Shown here one piece after another: positions 1 through 8,459 of a DNA stretch of 64,000 nt (the stretch's first letter is position 1; the number at the start of each line of letters is the position of its first letter). This DNA comes from Arthrobacter sp. PAMC25564. Its GTDB lineage: Bacteria; Actinomycetota; Actinomycetes; Actinomycetales; Micrococcaceae. A program made the position numbers and the translations under genes. The stretch covers positions 2,914,001 to 2,978,000 of the forward strand of contig NZ_CP039290.1 in the NCBI RefSeq assembly GCF_004798705.1, in the 5' to 3' direction. The notes below the pieces were generated by a model. It was not told the DNA's origin and ran no database searches. It worked only from the letters and a program-made list of their open reading frames with translations.

Positions 1-297
1 GACAGGGAGCTCGCCGGTGGCGGTGGTATCCAGTTCAATGCAGGAAACCACTGACTGCTGCGTCACGGAGACGGTGACGTCCGAGGGACGGGCTCCGGAC
101 ACGTCGTGAATGAACGCCCGGAAGCGGCGGTCTTCCCGATCCGGAGCGTTGCGGGCCGGATCCAGGAGGCCCAGGTAGGCGATGCGTTTCTCCGGTCCGA
201 GAAGACCCGCGGCGCGCAGGATGCTCTGGACCTCGGTGATTTCGGCGCCCGTTGCCAGGCGGTACGGGGTAACCGTGTCAGTTTTTGAGGGCGTCAT
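1..297 (-). CDS. Primary-amine oxidase (copper/TPQ), N-terminal part, cut by window edge
   Basis: The minus-strand frame opens at 297 with ATG after an AAGAAGG ribosome site and stays open to base 1 (99 residues). The start [19 protein letters not shown] and the segments [17 protein letters not shown] and [15 protein letters not shown] match the N-terminal domains of Arthrobacter copper amine oxidases (phenylethylamine/histamine/tyramine oxidase type), as recalled from the family. These enzymes oxidise primary amines to aldehydes with release of ammonia and hydrogen peroxide. The topaquinone and copper-ligand region lies outside the window, so substrate and integrity cannot be judged. The TetR gene diverges from it, and an aldehyde dehydrogenase and an amine-type permease lie within 5 kb, which fits an amine catabolic cassette. 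Confidence 0.88.
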   Translation of the reverse strand, partial: MTPSKTDTVTPYRLATGAEITEVQSILRAAGLLGPEKRIAYLGLLDPARNAPDREDRRFRAFIHDVSGARPSDVTVSVTQQSVVSCIELDTTATGELPV

Positions 298-336
298 GGC
301 GGCCTTCTTGTCCGGGACCCTGACGGGTCGTAGTTT

Positions 337-360
337 TATTTTCTATAGGTGTAGAGAATA
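337..360. promoter_or_regulatory. Imperfect palindrome, candidate TetR operator
   Basis: TATTTTCTA and TAGAGAATA form an inverted repeat (8 of 9 positions pair) with a 6-nt spacer in the AT-rich gap between the divergent amine oxidase and tetR genes. The size and position suit a TetR-family dimer that controls both genes. Binding itself is inferred. Confidence 0.5.
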
Positions 361-418
361 GCCGTACGTAAGATGTGCCACAAGAGTCCGCCGCAAAATA
401 GACCCGGGGAGCAGTTGC

Positions 419-1015
419 GTGCCAAAGATTGTTGATCATGATGAGCGGCGCCTGGAGCTCGTGGACGCAACCTGGCGGATCATCGCCCGGTTGGGCGTGG
501 AGGGGGCCACCATGCGGGAAATCGCCATCGAGGCAGGCTTCGCGAACGGCGCCCTCAAGCCGTACTTCCCCACGAAGGACACACTGCTCGCCTTCGCCTT
601 CAGCCATGTCTTCAACCGGACCAATGAGCGGGTGGCGGCGGTCACCGCGGGAAAATCCGGCGTTGCGGCCCTCAGGGACTTCTGCCTCGAGGTGCTCCCG
701 CTGGATGAAGAGCGCGTCAACGAAGCGCGCATCGTCATCCCCTTCTGGCAGAAGGCGGTCAACGACGAGGAAAAAGCGCTGATCCACCGTTCGTCAATGG
801 ACCAGTGGCGCAGGATGATACTTGGATACCTCACCCAGGCCAGGGCCACGGGCGATGTCACGGCCGCCGTTCCGGACGAGGCCGTCGCCGGCCACCTGCT
901 GAACATGCTGCTGGGCGCACAAATTACCGCCGCACTGGCACCCGAAGGCCCGATCAGCACCGATCTCATGGGCGAACTGGACGGATACCTGAGCCTGCTC
1001 TGCCCGGCCCGCTGA
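419..1015 (+). CDS. TetR-family transcriptional regulator
   Basis: A 198-residue protein starting at GTG 419, with GGGGAG just upstream. A typical TetR helix-turn-helix lies at about residues 31-50 (TMREIAIEAGFANGALKPYF), followed by the usual PTKDTLL loop into the all-helical ligand-binding domain, of the BetI/TetR_C_6-like type by its general look. It diverges from the amine oxidase with a palindrome in the 121-bp gap, so it is most simply a local repressor of amine oxidation. The ligand is unknown; an amine or the derived aldehyde or acid would fit. A downstream palindrome overlaps its stop codon. Confidence 0.85.
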   Translation: MPKIVDHDERRLELVDATWRIIARLGVEGATMREIAIEAGFANGALKPYFPTKDTLLAFAFSHVFNRTNERVAAVTAGKSGVAALRDFCLEVLPLDEERVNEARIVIPFWQKAVNDEEKALIHRSSMDQWRRMILGYLTQARATGDVTAAVPDEAVAGHLLNMLLGAQITAALAPEGPISTDLMGELDGYLSLLCPAR

Positions 1016-1044
1016 TCTTTTTTCGCCAAGTGTTGAAAAAAGAT
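1015..1044 (+). terminator. Hairpin after tetR
   Basis: ATCTTTTTTC and GAAAAAAGAT form a perfect 10-bp stem around a 10-nt loop, starting on the last base of the tetR stop codon. The T-run is inside the stem rather than after it, so it could be a weak terminator or an operator for the next gene. Confidence 0.4.
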
Positions 1045-1128
1045 GACACCGGCCGGCAGCCGCGCTAATCTGTAAAGACTGTGTCCCACAACACACGACC
1101 CAAGATGATTTAGGCGTCAGGATCTTCA

Positions 1129-2088
1129 ATGACAGCAGCGGTAGCGCATCCCGACAGGCAGGAACTCCGCACCAGCGTGGCCACTTCCTTTGACCATTGG
1201 CGGCACCTTGTGGCGGAGTCGTTTGTTCCGTTGCTGGCCCAGACCGGCGATGCGGAGACTTTCCACGGCCGCCTGCGGTCCCGGCTGCTGGACCGCCTGG
1301 CCATCGTCGAGGTCTCATCGACGAGCCACGAAGTCCACCGCACGGCTGCGCTGATTGCGCAGTCGGATCAGCGGTACTTCAAACTCAGTCTCCAGCTCCA
1401 GGGAACGGGCCTTCTTGTCCAGGACAACCGTGAGGCCGTGCTGCGTCCGGGCGACCTCGCAATCTATGACACCAACAGGCCATACAGCCTCGCGTTTGAA
1501 GAGCAGGCCCGGATGATGGTGGTGATGTTTCCCTACGACGCCTTGTCACTGCCGCCCGAATGTGTGGGCCAGCTTTCGGCGGTGCGGATGGCCGCGGGCG
1601 GCGGCCTGACCAGCCTTGTGGGCCCGTTCATTTCCCGGCTCGCGGAAAACCTGGACGTCCTGAATGGTCCGAGCGGCTCACGGCTCGCCACCAACGCCCT
1701 TGACCTTGTCTCCACGATGCTTCATTCCGAACTCGACATGGCGCCGGACCGGATGAAGCCGCTGGCCCTTCTGGCCTCCGCCATCCGCGAGTACATCGAG
1801 GCGAATCTCTCCGACCCGACTCTCTCCCCCGCTTCGATTGCGGCAGCCCATTTCATCTCCACCCGCCACCTGCACAACGTTTTCCACGAATCCGGGACCA
1901 CCGTTGCCAGCTGGATCAGGAGCCAGCGGCTGGAAGGTGCCAAGCGTGAGCTGCGCGATCCGCTGCATTCAGGGAAGTCCGTGGGGACGGTGGCCGCCCG
2001 TTGGGGCTTCCTCGATGCGGCGCACTTCAGCCGCTCGTTCCGGGACGCCTTCGGCGAATCGCCCAGTGACTGGCGGCGCGGCGCCTGA
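1129..2088 (+). CDS. AraC-family transcriptional regulator (FeaR/NimR-like)
   Basis: A 319-residue protein. Residues about 1-190 form the cupin-like AraC_binding_2 type sensor (VLRPGDLAIYDTNRPYSL is the typical barrel segment). Residues about 220-319 form the double helix-turn-helix with ISTRHLHNVFHESG and the final FRDAFGESPSDWRR. The layout resembles FeaR, the activator of tyramine/phenylethylamine oxidation and aldehyde dehydrogenase genes in enterobacteria. It stands between the amine oxidase and the divergent permease/aldehyde dehydrogenase pair, where two identical 15-bp elements occur, so it is the best candidate to bind them. Ligand and target are inferred from position. Confidence 0.85.
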   Translation: MTAAVAHPDRQELRTSVATSFDHWRHLVAESFVPLLAQTGDAETFHGRLRSRLLDRLAIVEVSSTSHEVHRTAALIAQSDQRYFKLSLQLQGTGLLVQDNREAVLRPGDLAIYDTNRPYSLAFEEQARMMVVMFPYDALSLPPECVGQLSAVRMAAGGGLTSLVGPFISRLAENLDVLNGPSGSRLATNALDLVSTMLHSELDMAPDRMKPLALLASAIREYIEANLSDPTLSPASIAAAHFISTRHLHNVFHESGTTVASWIRSQRLEGAKRELRDPLHSGKSVGTVAARWGFLDAAHFSRSFRDAFGESPSDWRRGA

Positions 2089-2126
2089 GCCGCCCGTCCG
2101 CCGAAACCCCACCAGGCAGCAGAGGT

Positions 2127-2170
2127 GCAGAGGGCGCGGCGCCGGATCACTCCGGCGCCGCGCCCTCTGC
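2127..2170. terminator. Strong bidirectional terminator hairpin
   Basis: A perfect 20-bp GC-rich inverted repeat with a TCAC tetraloop (2147-2150) lies in the 96-bp gap between convergent araC and the permease gene. It should stop transcription from both sides. Confidence 0.8.
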
Positions 2171-2184
2171 CTTGAAGCCGGTAC

Positions 2185-3654
2185 CTAGCCGGCGGTCCGG
2201 CTGGGCGTGGCCCTGCGCTCCACCCCGACCTCCACCAGCACGCCGGCCGTAAACATGATGGGGACGGCTATCAGCAGTCCCACCGCGGTTTCGGCGCTCC
2301 CCCCGATCAGTGCAGTGAAGTTGCTGACCACGAGGTACAGCACCCAGGCGAGCAGCGCTGACGCGAGCACCGGTGCGATCAGGGTCTGCCAGTACTGGCC
2401 GGCTACCCGCTCGCGCCGGAAGTAGCCGACGACGGCGAAGGAGGACAGCATATAGAGCACCAGCAGCGCCGCAACAGCCAGCCCGCTGAACCAGGAGAAA
2501 AGCGTCAGCACCGGGTCCAGGCCAAGCAGCGCGAACGGCGCCACCAGCACGACTGCGATCACGGTTTGGATCCGGGCAGCAACCGCCGGAGCCCGGTGCC
2601 GGTTGGTACGGGCCACCACGGCGGGCATGGACCCGCGAAGCGCCAGCGAGTGCAGGTAGCGGTTGATGCCGTTGTGGAAGGCAATGATGCCGGCAAGAAG
2701 CGATGTCACGAGCAGGATGCCCGTGGTGATGCCTGCCCACGGGCCGAACAACTCCACCATGGGAGTCAGCACGAAGGACGTCGAGTCGCCGGATTCCAGG
2801 GCCGCGCCGGCCGCATCGATGACCCGCGAGGGGCCGTAGTAGCTGACCAGCATCCAGGAAATGAAGGAGAAGAACACGGCGATGACGACCACCGAGAGAT
2901 AGGTTGCCCTGGCGACCGTGCGCTGCGCGTCCTTGGCCTCGGCCGAATAAATGGCGGTTGACTCGAACCCGAACATGGAAGCCACCGCGAACATGATGGC
3001 CACGCCGGGGGCGCCGCTGCCGATCGCCTCGGGCGAGAACGACGCGGCGATGTTGATCCCCTCGGGACCTCCGCCCCTGAGCAGAACCGTGAATCCGAAC
3101 ATCAGCAGGATCGCGACTTCCAGGCCCACGAGCAGGGCAAGGACCCTGGCGCCAAGTTCAATGTTCAGGGATCCCAGTACCTGCACGCCAGCCATCGTGA
3201 CGACGGCCAGCAGCCACCAGGGCACGGTGACTCCCGCCGAGGCGAGAAGGCCGGAGAACGCGGCACCATACAGGCCATACATGGCAGCCTGGACGGTGCT
3301 GTAGGCAAGCAGCGCCAGCCATGCGGCACCGGCTCCGACCTTGCGCCCGAACGCCGCCGTGACGTACGCGTAGAAAGCGCCGTTGGTCTGGATCTTCCGG
3401 CTCATGGCGACGAACCCCACGGCGAAGATCACGATCACGATGCCGACCACCAGATACGCCCCAGGAGCGCCTGGCCCGTTGCCGAGGGCCGCAGCCAGCG
3501 GGGACGCTCCGACGATTCCGGTCAGCGGCGCCTGGGCGGACAAAACAAAGAAGAGAATGCCCATAACGCCGACGCTGCCGGCGCGAAGGGCAGTCGTGTG
3601 CTCCTTGCTGGGACCTGCTTCAGCGGTCTGGGTCTCGGAACTGGAAATACTCAT
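2185..3654 (-). CDS. APC-family amine/amino-acid permease
   Basis: A 489-residue membrane protein. The start MSISSSETQTA at 3654 is chosen because AAGAAGGAT lies 5-10 nt upstream; a longer frame has no such site. About 12 hydrophobic segments are visible, beginning VGVMGILFFVLSAQAPL, with the N-terminal APC pattern APLTGIVGASPLAAALGNG and a conserved FGFESTAIYSAEA segment. APC permeases take up amino acids or amines by proton- or sodium-linked symport across the cytoplasmic membrane. It is divergent from an aldehyde dehydrogenase and near an amine oxidase, so uptake of an aromatic or aliphatic amine is likely; the exact substrate cannot be read from sequence. Confidence 0.85.
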   Translation of the reverse strand: MSISSSETQTAEAGPSKEHTTALRAGSVGVMGILFFVLSAQAPLTGIVGASPLAAALGNGPGAPGAYLVVGIVIVIFAVGFVAMSRKIQTNGAFYAYVTAAFGRKVGAGAAWLALLAYSTVQAAMYGLYGAAFSGLLASAGVTVPWWLLAVVTMAGVQVLGSLNIELGARVLALLVGLEVAILLMFGFTVLLRGGGPEGINIAASFSPEAIGSGAPGVAIMFAVASMFGFESTAIYSAEAKDAQRTVARATYLSVVVIAVFFSFISWMLVSYYGPSRVIDAAGAALESGDSTSFVLTPMVELFGPWAGITTGILLVTSLLAGIIAFHNGINRYLHSLALRGSMPAVVARTNRHRAPAVAARIQTVIAVVLVAPFALLGLDPVLTLFSWFSGLAVAALLVLYMLSSFAVVGYFRRERVAGQYWQTLIAPVLASALLAWVLYLVVSNFTALIGGSAETAVGLLIAVPIMFTAGVLVEVGVERRATPSRTAG

Positions 3655-3741
3655 TGGATCCTTCTTCATGGTCATGAGCTTCGATGGAATGGAGTGCCTG
3701 GCACCTTGCAATCCAGCATGGCAGCACACGCCCTTTCCGCA

Positions 3742-3851
3742 CTTGTCGATCCGCGATCGGTTGTTGTAACTGAGCGCAGCGACGCGTCCAGCGCGCGACG
3801 GAGTGCCGGGATCGTTCGCTTCTGGTCAAGTGCCCTTCGCGGATCGACAAG
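3742..3851. promoter_or_regulatory. Two identical 15-bp elements facing outward in a divergent promoter
   Basis: The 284-bp gap between permease (start 3654) and aldehyde dehydrogenase (start 3939) holds CTTGTCGATCCGCGA at 3742-3756 and its exact reverse complement at 3837-3851. Read towards each gene, both copies are TCGCGGATCGACAAG, and each ends exactly 87 nt before the start codon it faces. Such symmetry suggests activator sites, most likely for the nearby AraC protein. Nothing else recognisable is in the gap apart from the ribosome sites. Confidence 0.7.
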
Positions 3852-3938
3852 ACCGGAGGGACCAGGCGGGGCAGGCTTGAGGGACCGCTGCAATGCCGTC
3901 CCGGCGTGCGTGCCCGCCTACTCAAAAGTGGAGTACCA

Positions 3939-5348
3939 ATGGAAACCTACGACGCTCTTCTCGCCTCGATCGCCCCGGCGTCCGGGGAGACCCGGACGAT
4001 TCTTGACCCTGCCACCGGCCAGGCCGTGGGAGACGCCCCGATCCACGGGGTGGAAGATTTGGACCGCGCTGTCGCGGCGGCCCAGGCAGCCCAGCCGGCA
4101 TGGGCGGCGCTGGGCCACGACGCCCGCAGCGCCGCACTGCTGAAGGCGGCCGACGCCGTCGACCGTGCCGCCGAAGAACTGGCCCGACTGCTCTCCCGCG
4201 AGCAGGGCAAGCCGCTCAACGGCCCCAACGCCCGCTTTGAGGTCGGCGCCTGCTCCGCCTGGCTGCGTGCCACGGCCTCCATCCCCATGGAACCCGAGAC
4301 CGTGGTGGACGACGGCGAAACGCACGCCGAGATGCACTACCGGCCCATCGGCGTCGTCGGCGCCATCGGGCCCTGGAACTGGCCCATGATGATCGCCGTC
4401 TGGCAGCTTGCCCCCGCCCTGCGGATGGGCAACGCCGTCGTCGTCAAGCCCTCCGAATACACCCCACTCAGCGTTCTGGCGTTGGTCAGTATCCTGAACC
4501 AGGAGCTCCCGGACGGCATCCTGTCCGTTGTCTCCGGCGGACGCGAGGTCGGCGCACGCCTGGCTGAACACCCGGCGATCGGGAAGATCATGTTCACCGG
4601 CTCCACTGCAACGGGCAAGGCGATCATCAGGTCCTCTGCGGGCACCGTTAAGCGGCTCACCCTGGAACTCGGCGGCAACGACGCCGGCATCGTGCTCCCG
4701 GACGCCGACCCGAAGACCATCGCCGAGGGCCTGTTCTGGGGCGCCTTCATCAACACCGGCCAGACCTGCGCGGCCCTGAAGCGCCTGTACGTTCACGATG
4801 ACATCTATGACGATGTGTGCGAGGCCCTCACCACCGTCGCTGCCGCCATGCCCATGGGAGTGGGGCTGGACGAGGCCAACGTCCTCGGCCCGCTGCAGAA
4901 CAGGCAGCAGTTCGACATCGTGGCCCGGCTCGTGGAAGCTGCCAAGGACTCCGGCGCCCGGGTGCTGCTGGGCGGCAACCCGGATCCGGACCAGCCCGGT
5001 TTCTTCTACCCCACGACGCTGGTTGCCGACATCGACAACGGCAACCCGCTGGTCGCCGAGGAACAGTTCGGTCCTGCCCTCCCGATCATCCGCTACCGCA
5101 CGGTGGACGAGGCCGTAGCCATGGCGAACGCGCTCGACGTCGGGCTGGGGGCTTCGGTCTGGTCCGCGGACCCGGCCGAAGCCCGCAAGGTGGCGGCCCG
5201 GATCGAGGCCGGCACCGTGTGGATCAACTCCCACGGCGGCGTCCACCCGATGATCCCCTTCGGCGGCGTGAAGCAGTCCGGCTACGGGGTGGAATTCGGT
5301 GTCGACGGGCTGAAATCCCTCGGCGTTCCCCAGGTGATCAACGGCTGA
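3939..5348 (+). CDS. NAD(P)-dependent aldehyde dehydrogenase
   Basis: A 469-residue protein, start METYDALLASIAP chosen for the GTGGAG ribosome site. It has the full aldehyde dehydrogenase superfamily pattern: IGPWNWPMM cofactor segment, FTGSTATGK, general base Glu243 in LELGG and nucleophile Cys277 in NTGQTCAALKR, with the normal spacing between the two. The fold oxidises an aldehyde to the carboxylic acid with NAD(P)+. In this setting the substrate is likely the aldehyde made by the amine oxidase, for example phenylacetaldehyde or an aminoaldehyde. It is divergent from the permease with mirrored regulatory elements and ends at a strong hairpin. Substrate is inferred. Confidence 0.9.
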   Translation: METYDALLASIAPASGETRTILDPATGQAVGDAPIHGVEDLDRAVAAAQAAQPAWAALGHDARSAALLKAADAVDRAAEELARLLSREQGKPLNGPNARFEVGACSAWLRATASIPMEPETVVDDGETHAEMHYRPIGVVGAIGPWNWPMMIAVWQLAPALRMGNAVVVKPSEYTPLSVLALVSILNQELPDGILSVVSGGREVGARLAEHPAIGKIMFTGSTATGKAIIRSSAGTVKRLTLELGGNDAGIVLPDADPKTIAEGLFWGAFINTGQTCAALKRLYVHDDIYDDVCEALTTVAAAMPMGVGLDEANVLGPLQNRQQFDIVARLVEAAKDSGARVLLGGNPDPDQPGFFYPTTLVADIDNGNPLVAEEQFGPALPIIRYRTVDEAVAMANALDVGLGASVWSADPAEARKVAARIEAGTVWINSHGGVHPMIPFGGVKQSGYGVEFGVDGLKSLGVPQVING

Positions 5349-5362
5349 CTCGTCAGCCTGCA

Positions 5363-5405
5363 AATGGAAATATCCGGCCACCCTGGGGTGCCGGATATTT
5401 CCATT
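5363..5405. terminator. Bidirectional terminator hairpin
   Basis: A perfect 16-bp inverted repeat (5363-5378 with 5390-5405, core AATGGAAATATCCGG) with an 11-nt loop lies between the convergent aldehyde dehydrogenase and the MFS pseudogene. Confidence 0.8.
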
Positions 5406-5454
5406 GTTGCCTGCCCGTATCCTCACGTGCCGTACGCAGTCCGTGTGGCCGGAC

Positions 5455-6447
5455 TCAGCGGCGGGCGGCCCCGGCCGGCACGAGGAGTCCGCCGGATTCG
5501 GTCCCGGCAGTGCCTGAACCATAGACTCCGTCGTCGGACGAGGCCAGGGGCTGGCCGTCACGGTCCTTCAACAGGGTGACCGCCGCCAGGGCGAACAGCG
5601 TGAACAGCGCCAGATAGGCGGAGACGGACAGCGTGGTGCCGGTGGACGCCTGCAGCCACGTGGCGATCATCGGGGCGAAGGCACCGCCCTGGCTGGAACC
5701 CAGCGCACAGGCGATGGAGGCGCCGGGCAGCAGGACGTTGCCGGTGTCGATTATCAGGAACATGGGGAAAACCCAGAGGATCTGCGCAGCGAAGCCGATC
5801 TGGAAGGTGCGCTTGCGGCCGATCCGGTCGGACAGCGCACCGCCCCAGGCGGTCGTGGCGATCCAGCATGCCGCGAAGACGGAGACCGCGACCAGTTCGG
5901 CGGTCCGGTCCATCTTGACCACCGTCCTGGCGCAGGACAGGACGTAGCCGCCGGTGATCATGTAGCCGGCGGCCCCGACGCCAACGAAGGTCAGCGACCA
6001 CAGGATGAGCGGCTTCCAGCGGAAGCTGAACAGCTGCGCCAGGGGCATCTTCGAGGCCTCCTTGCTGGCCTGCAGTTCGGCGAAGACGGGGCTTTCCGCC
6101 ACCTTGGCCCTGATGGCCAGGCCCACTGCGAACAGCACGATGCTCAGCACGAACGGAATGCGCCAGCCCAGCCGAGGAAGGCCTCCTTGCTCATGGTCGC
6201 GGTGGTGATACCCAGGACAACCGTGGCGAGCAGCATGCCGGCCGGAACACCCATCTGCGGGAAGGAACCAAAGAGGCCGCGGTGTTTGGCCGGCGCGTGT
6301 TCGACGGCGGGCAGGGCCGCGCCGCCCCATTCGCCTCCGGCGGAGAATCCCTGGAGGATGCGCAGGGCGACCAGCAGGATCGGGGCCGCGATGCCGATCT
6401 GGGCATAGTTGGGAAGCAATCCGACGGCGACGGCGGCGCCCGCCATC
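5455..6447 (-). pseudogene. MHS-type MFS metabolite/proton symporter, truncated and frameshifted
   Basis: Recognisable homology runs from about 6447 (AGAAVAVGLLPNYAQIGIAAP, then LQGFSAGGEWGGAALPAVEHAP, the MHS family signature) to the stop at 5455. The first three or so membrane segments are absent: upstream of 6447 the frame no longer looks like a transporter. A second lesion lies at 6167-6169, where a GGG run appears one base short. One frame reads KEAFLGW and then fails, while the next frame continues GWRIPFVLSIVLFAVG. The remaining C-terminal half (QIGFAAQILWVFPMFLIID and so on) is intact. This family imports carboxylates or aromatic acids. The frameshift alone could be a sequencing error, but the missing N-terminus cannot be explained that way. 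The deletion end lies within about 55 bp of the next gene. Confidence 0.8.
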
Positions 6448-6502
6448 GGACATGGCTCTCCTGGAGCGGGTAAAGATTGCATGGAACAGGTCAGTGGGAC
6501 GG

Positions 6503-8344
6503 TCAGGAACGGGCCTGCGCCAGGGCTATCAGCTCCTGCACCCGCCCCGGTTCCGGGAGGTCTTCCGCGAGCAGCAGCACGAGCTTGGCCAGCAGCACGG
6601 TGTGCTCGGCGGCGGGAGTGGCATCCAGGGCATCGCTGACACCCTTCCAAACCTCTTCAACCCGGGCGGCGTCCGCCTCAACGTCGCGGAGTTCCGGTTC
6701 CAGCGGCACGTGGCGTTCGGCCGTCCCCGCCCGGACGCCTTCAATGATTTCCGCGGCGTCGAACGCACGCTCCGTATCGATCCGGGCCAGCAGCAGCCCC
6801 TCGGGTCGGATGACAAACGCTTCTTTGGGGCTGGTCCCGAATTCCCCGGCAAGCCGATGCCTGGTCTCGTCGTCAAGCACGACAGCGCGCGCCCCTTCCA
6901 GCGGGAAGGCAGTGCCGAAGGCCTCAGCCAGGCCCGTCAGGACACCGGCGATCCCCTGGTTGCCCACCATGATGAAGCCGCTGCCGCCTTCACCGAGGAG
7001 AGTGTGGCTCTTGTCCGCCGTGAGATACACGTCCGGAATAGGGTCACCGGGCTTCGCCCCCGTGGAGCCCGCTTCGGCGGGATCATTGGCCCAGTTGATG
7101 GCGGAGCCGTGCGCATGCGTCGCCGAGGACTGGCGCGGGTTTATCAGGTTCCGGAAGACCGGCCGATCATTCGCAATGGCCAGCACGGCACTGCGCGTGG
7201 TCTTGTAGCCGATGCTGCCGGGGGTCATGAACAGGGTGCTCAGTTTGGCGTTGGCAATGTTCTGTTCCCAGGCATTCCGGCGTTCCCAGGCGTAGGCATC
7301 CAACAGCTTCGGGTCCGCATCGCCGTTGATGACGGAGGCCAGGGTCCAGCTGAGGGTGCTGGCATCCTCTGCGCCCGAGTTCAGGCCGCGGACGCCGAAG
7401 ATCGGGACCAGGTGGGCGGCGTCCCCGGCGAAAAGCACCCTGCCGTGCCGGTAGCTGTCCAGGGAAAGCGCACGGGCCTGATAAAGGCTGGACCACACCA
7501 GCTCGTACTCTTCCTCCGGCATTCCCAGCCAGGCGAAGTGACGGGCGATGCGCTCGCGGATGCGCTCGGGCTGCGTTTCGGCGTCGGCGTCGTCGGCGTC
7601 GTCCAGCTGGTAGTCCACGCGCCAGACATCGTCAGGCTGCTCGTGCATGATGACGGTGGAACCGGGGTTGCTGGCCGGATCGAACCAGACCTTGCGTTCC
7701 GTCGGCCACTGGCTCTTCCAGCGGATGTCCGCGATGACGTAGCGGCCCTCATAGCTGGTGCCGTTCAGGCGCAGGCCCAGCTGGCTGCGCACCTCGCTGC
7801 GGGCGCCGTCGGCAGCAACCACCCAGGCGGCCGACAGGGTCCGCTCCCCGGCCGGGGTCGCGACCCGCAGCTCCACGGAATCGGAGTGCTCCGTGCATTT
7901 GGTGAGCTTCGCTTCGAACAGGACAGTTGCCAGGGGCTCAGCGCGCAGAATGTCGATGAGGTGCTGTTCAATGACGGCCTGGGAAATGTTGACCATGGCG
8001 GGCCGGACGCTGGACGGGGAAGAAGGCATCTCGAAACTGAGGACTTCCTCGTCGCGGTGGAAGCTGCGGCCCCGGGACCAGATAAGGGAGTCATTCTGGA
8101 CCAGGTCTCCGGCGCCCAGACGGTCCAGCACCTCAAGGGTATGGCGGGAGGTGCAGATGGCGCGCGAGCCGACAGAGACGGAATTGCCCGCTTCGACCAC
8201 AACCGTCCGGATGCCCCGGCGGACCAGCCCGAGCGCCGCGATCAGGCCAATCGGGCCGCCGCCGATGACTACGGCCGGGTGGGGCTGGGCCCAGAAGTCC
8301 GCTGGCTGGTCTTCGTAGCTGTACAGGGTTGGCTGCTCGCTCAT
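6503..8344 (-). CDS. FAD-dependent aromatic hydroxylase (PHBH/MhpA-type)
   Basis: A 613-residue group A flavoprotein monooxygenase. It has the Rossmann motif AVVIGGGPIGLIAALGL (about 24-40), a DG-type segment VVAADGARSEVRSQLG, and the FAD-closing motif GRVLFAGDAAHLVPIFGVRG near residue 303. The long C-terminal thioredoxin-like extension, as in MhpA/MhbM enzymes, explains the length. It would use NAD(P)H and O2 to hydroxylate a phenolic acid in the cytoplasm. It shares a 23-bp upstream element with hmgA and sits beside the homogentisate genes, so conversion of a hydroxyphenylacetate to homogentisate is a reasonable inference. 3-Hydroxyphenylpropionate or 3-hydroxybenzoate hydroxylation are alternatives. 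Confidence 0.82.
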   Translation of the reverse strand: MSEQPTLYSYEDQPADFWAQPHPAVVIGGGPIGLIAALGLVRRGIRTVVVEAGNSVSVGSRAICTSRHTLEVLDRLGAGDLVQNDSLIWSRGRSFHRDEEVLSFEMPSSPSSVRPAMVNISQAVIEQHLIDILRAEPLATVLFEAKLTKCTEHSDSVELRVATPAGERTLSAAWVVAADGARSEVRSQLGLRLNGTSYEGRYVIADIRWKSQWPTERKVWFDPASNPGSTVIMHEQPDDVWRVDYQLDDADDADAETQPERIRERIARHFAWLGMPEEEYELVWSSLYQARALSLDSYRHGRVLFAGDAAHLVPIFGVRGLNSGAEDASTLSWTLASVINGDADPKLLDAYAWERRNAWEQNIANAKLSTLFMTPGSIGYKTTRSAVLAIANDRPVFRNLINPRQSSATHAHGSAINWANDPAEAGSTGAKPGDPIPDVYLTADKSHTLLGEGGSGFIMVGNQGIAGVLTGLAEAFGTAFPLEGARAVVLDDETRHRLAGEFGTSPKEAFVIRPEGLLLARIDTERAFDAAEIIEGVRAGTAERHVPLEPELRDVEADAARVEEVWKGVSDALDATPAAEHTVLLAKLVLLLAEDLPEPGRVQELIALAQARS

Positions 8345-8410
8345 TGTTCTCCTATGAACTGGCGATCGAATGGTCGGTCGGTATGCAACGTTAGGAGCAT
8401 CACAGAGCTT

Positions 8411-8433
8411 TAGTCAATACGTGTATTACTTTG
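8411..8433. promoter_or_regulatory. Candidate MarR operator, copy 1
   Basis: This site lies between the hydroxylase and marR. It contains the inverted repeat AATAC-GT-GTATT (8416-8427) inside a 23-nt stretch that matches the stretch at 9110-9132 at 17 of 23 positions in the same orientation, starting TAGT and ending TTTG in both. Confidence 0.65.
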
Positions 8434-8459
8434 TGCCTGGATGGCGACAGCCGCGGGGG

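Noticed and set aside
3918..5561. Long minus-strand open frame (about 547 codons) opposite the aldehyde dehydrogenase
   Set aside because: Rich in His, Gly, Arg and Asp with no family pattern. It is the usual shadow of a high-GC gene; the plus-strand enzyme has all catalytic motifs.
6452..8413. Long plus-strand open frame opposite the flavoprotein hydroxylase
   Set aside because: The minus strand encodes a clear FAD enzyme. The plus frame has no motif and no ribosome site.
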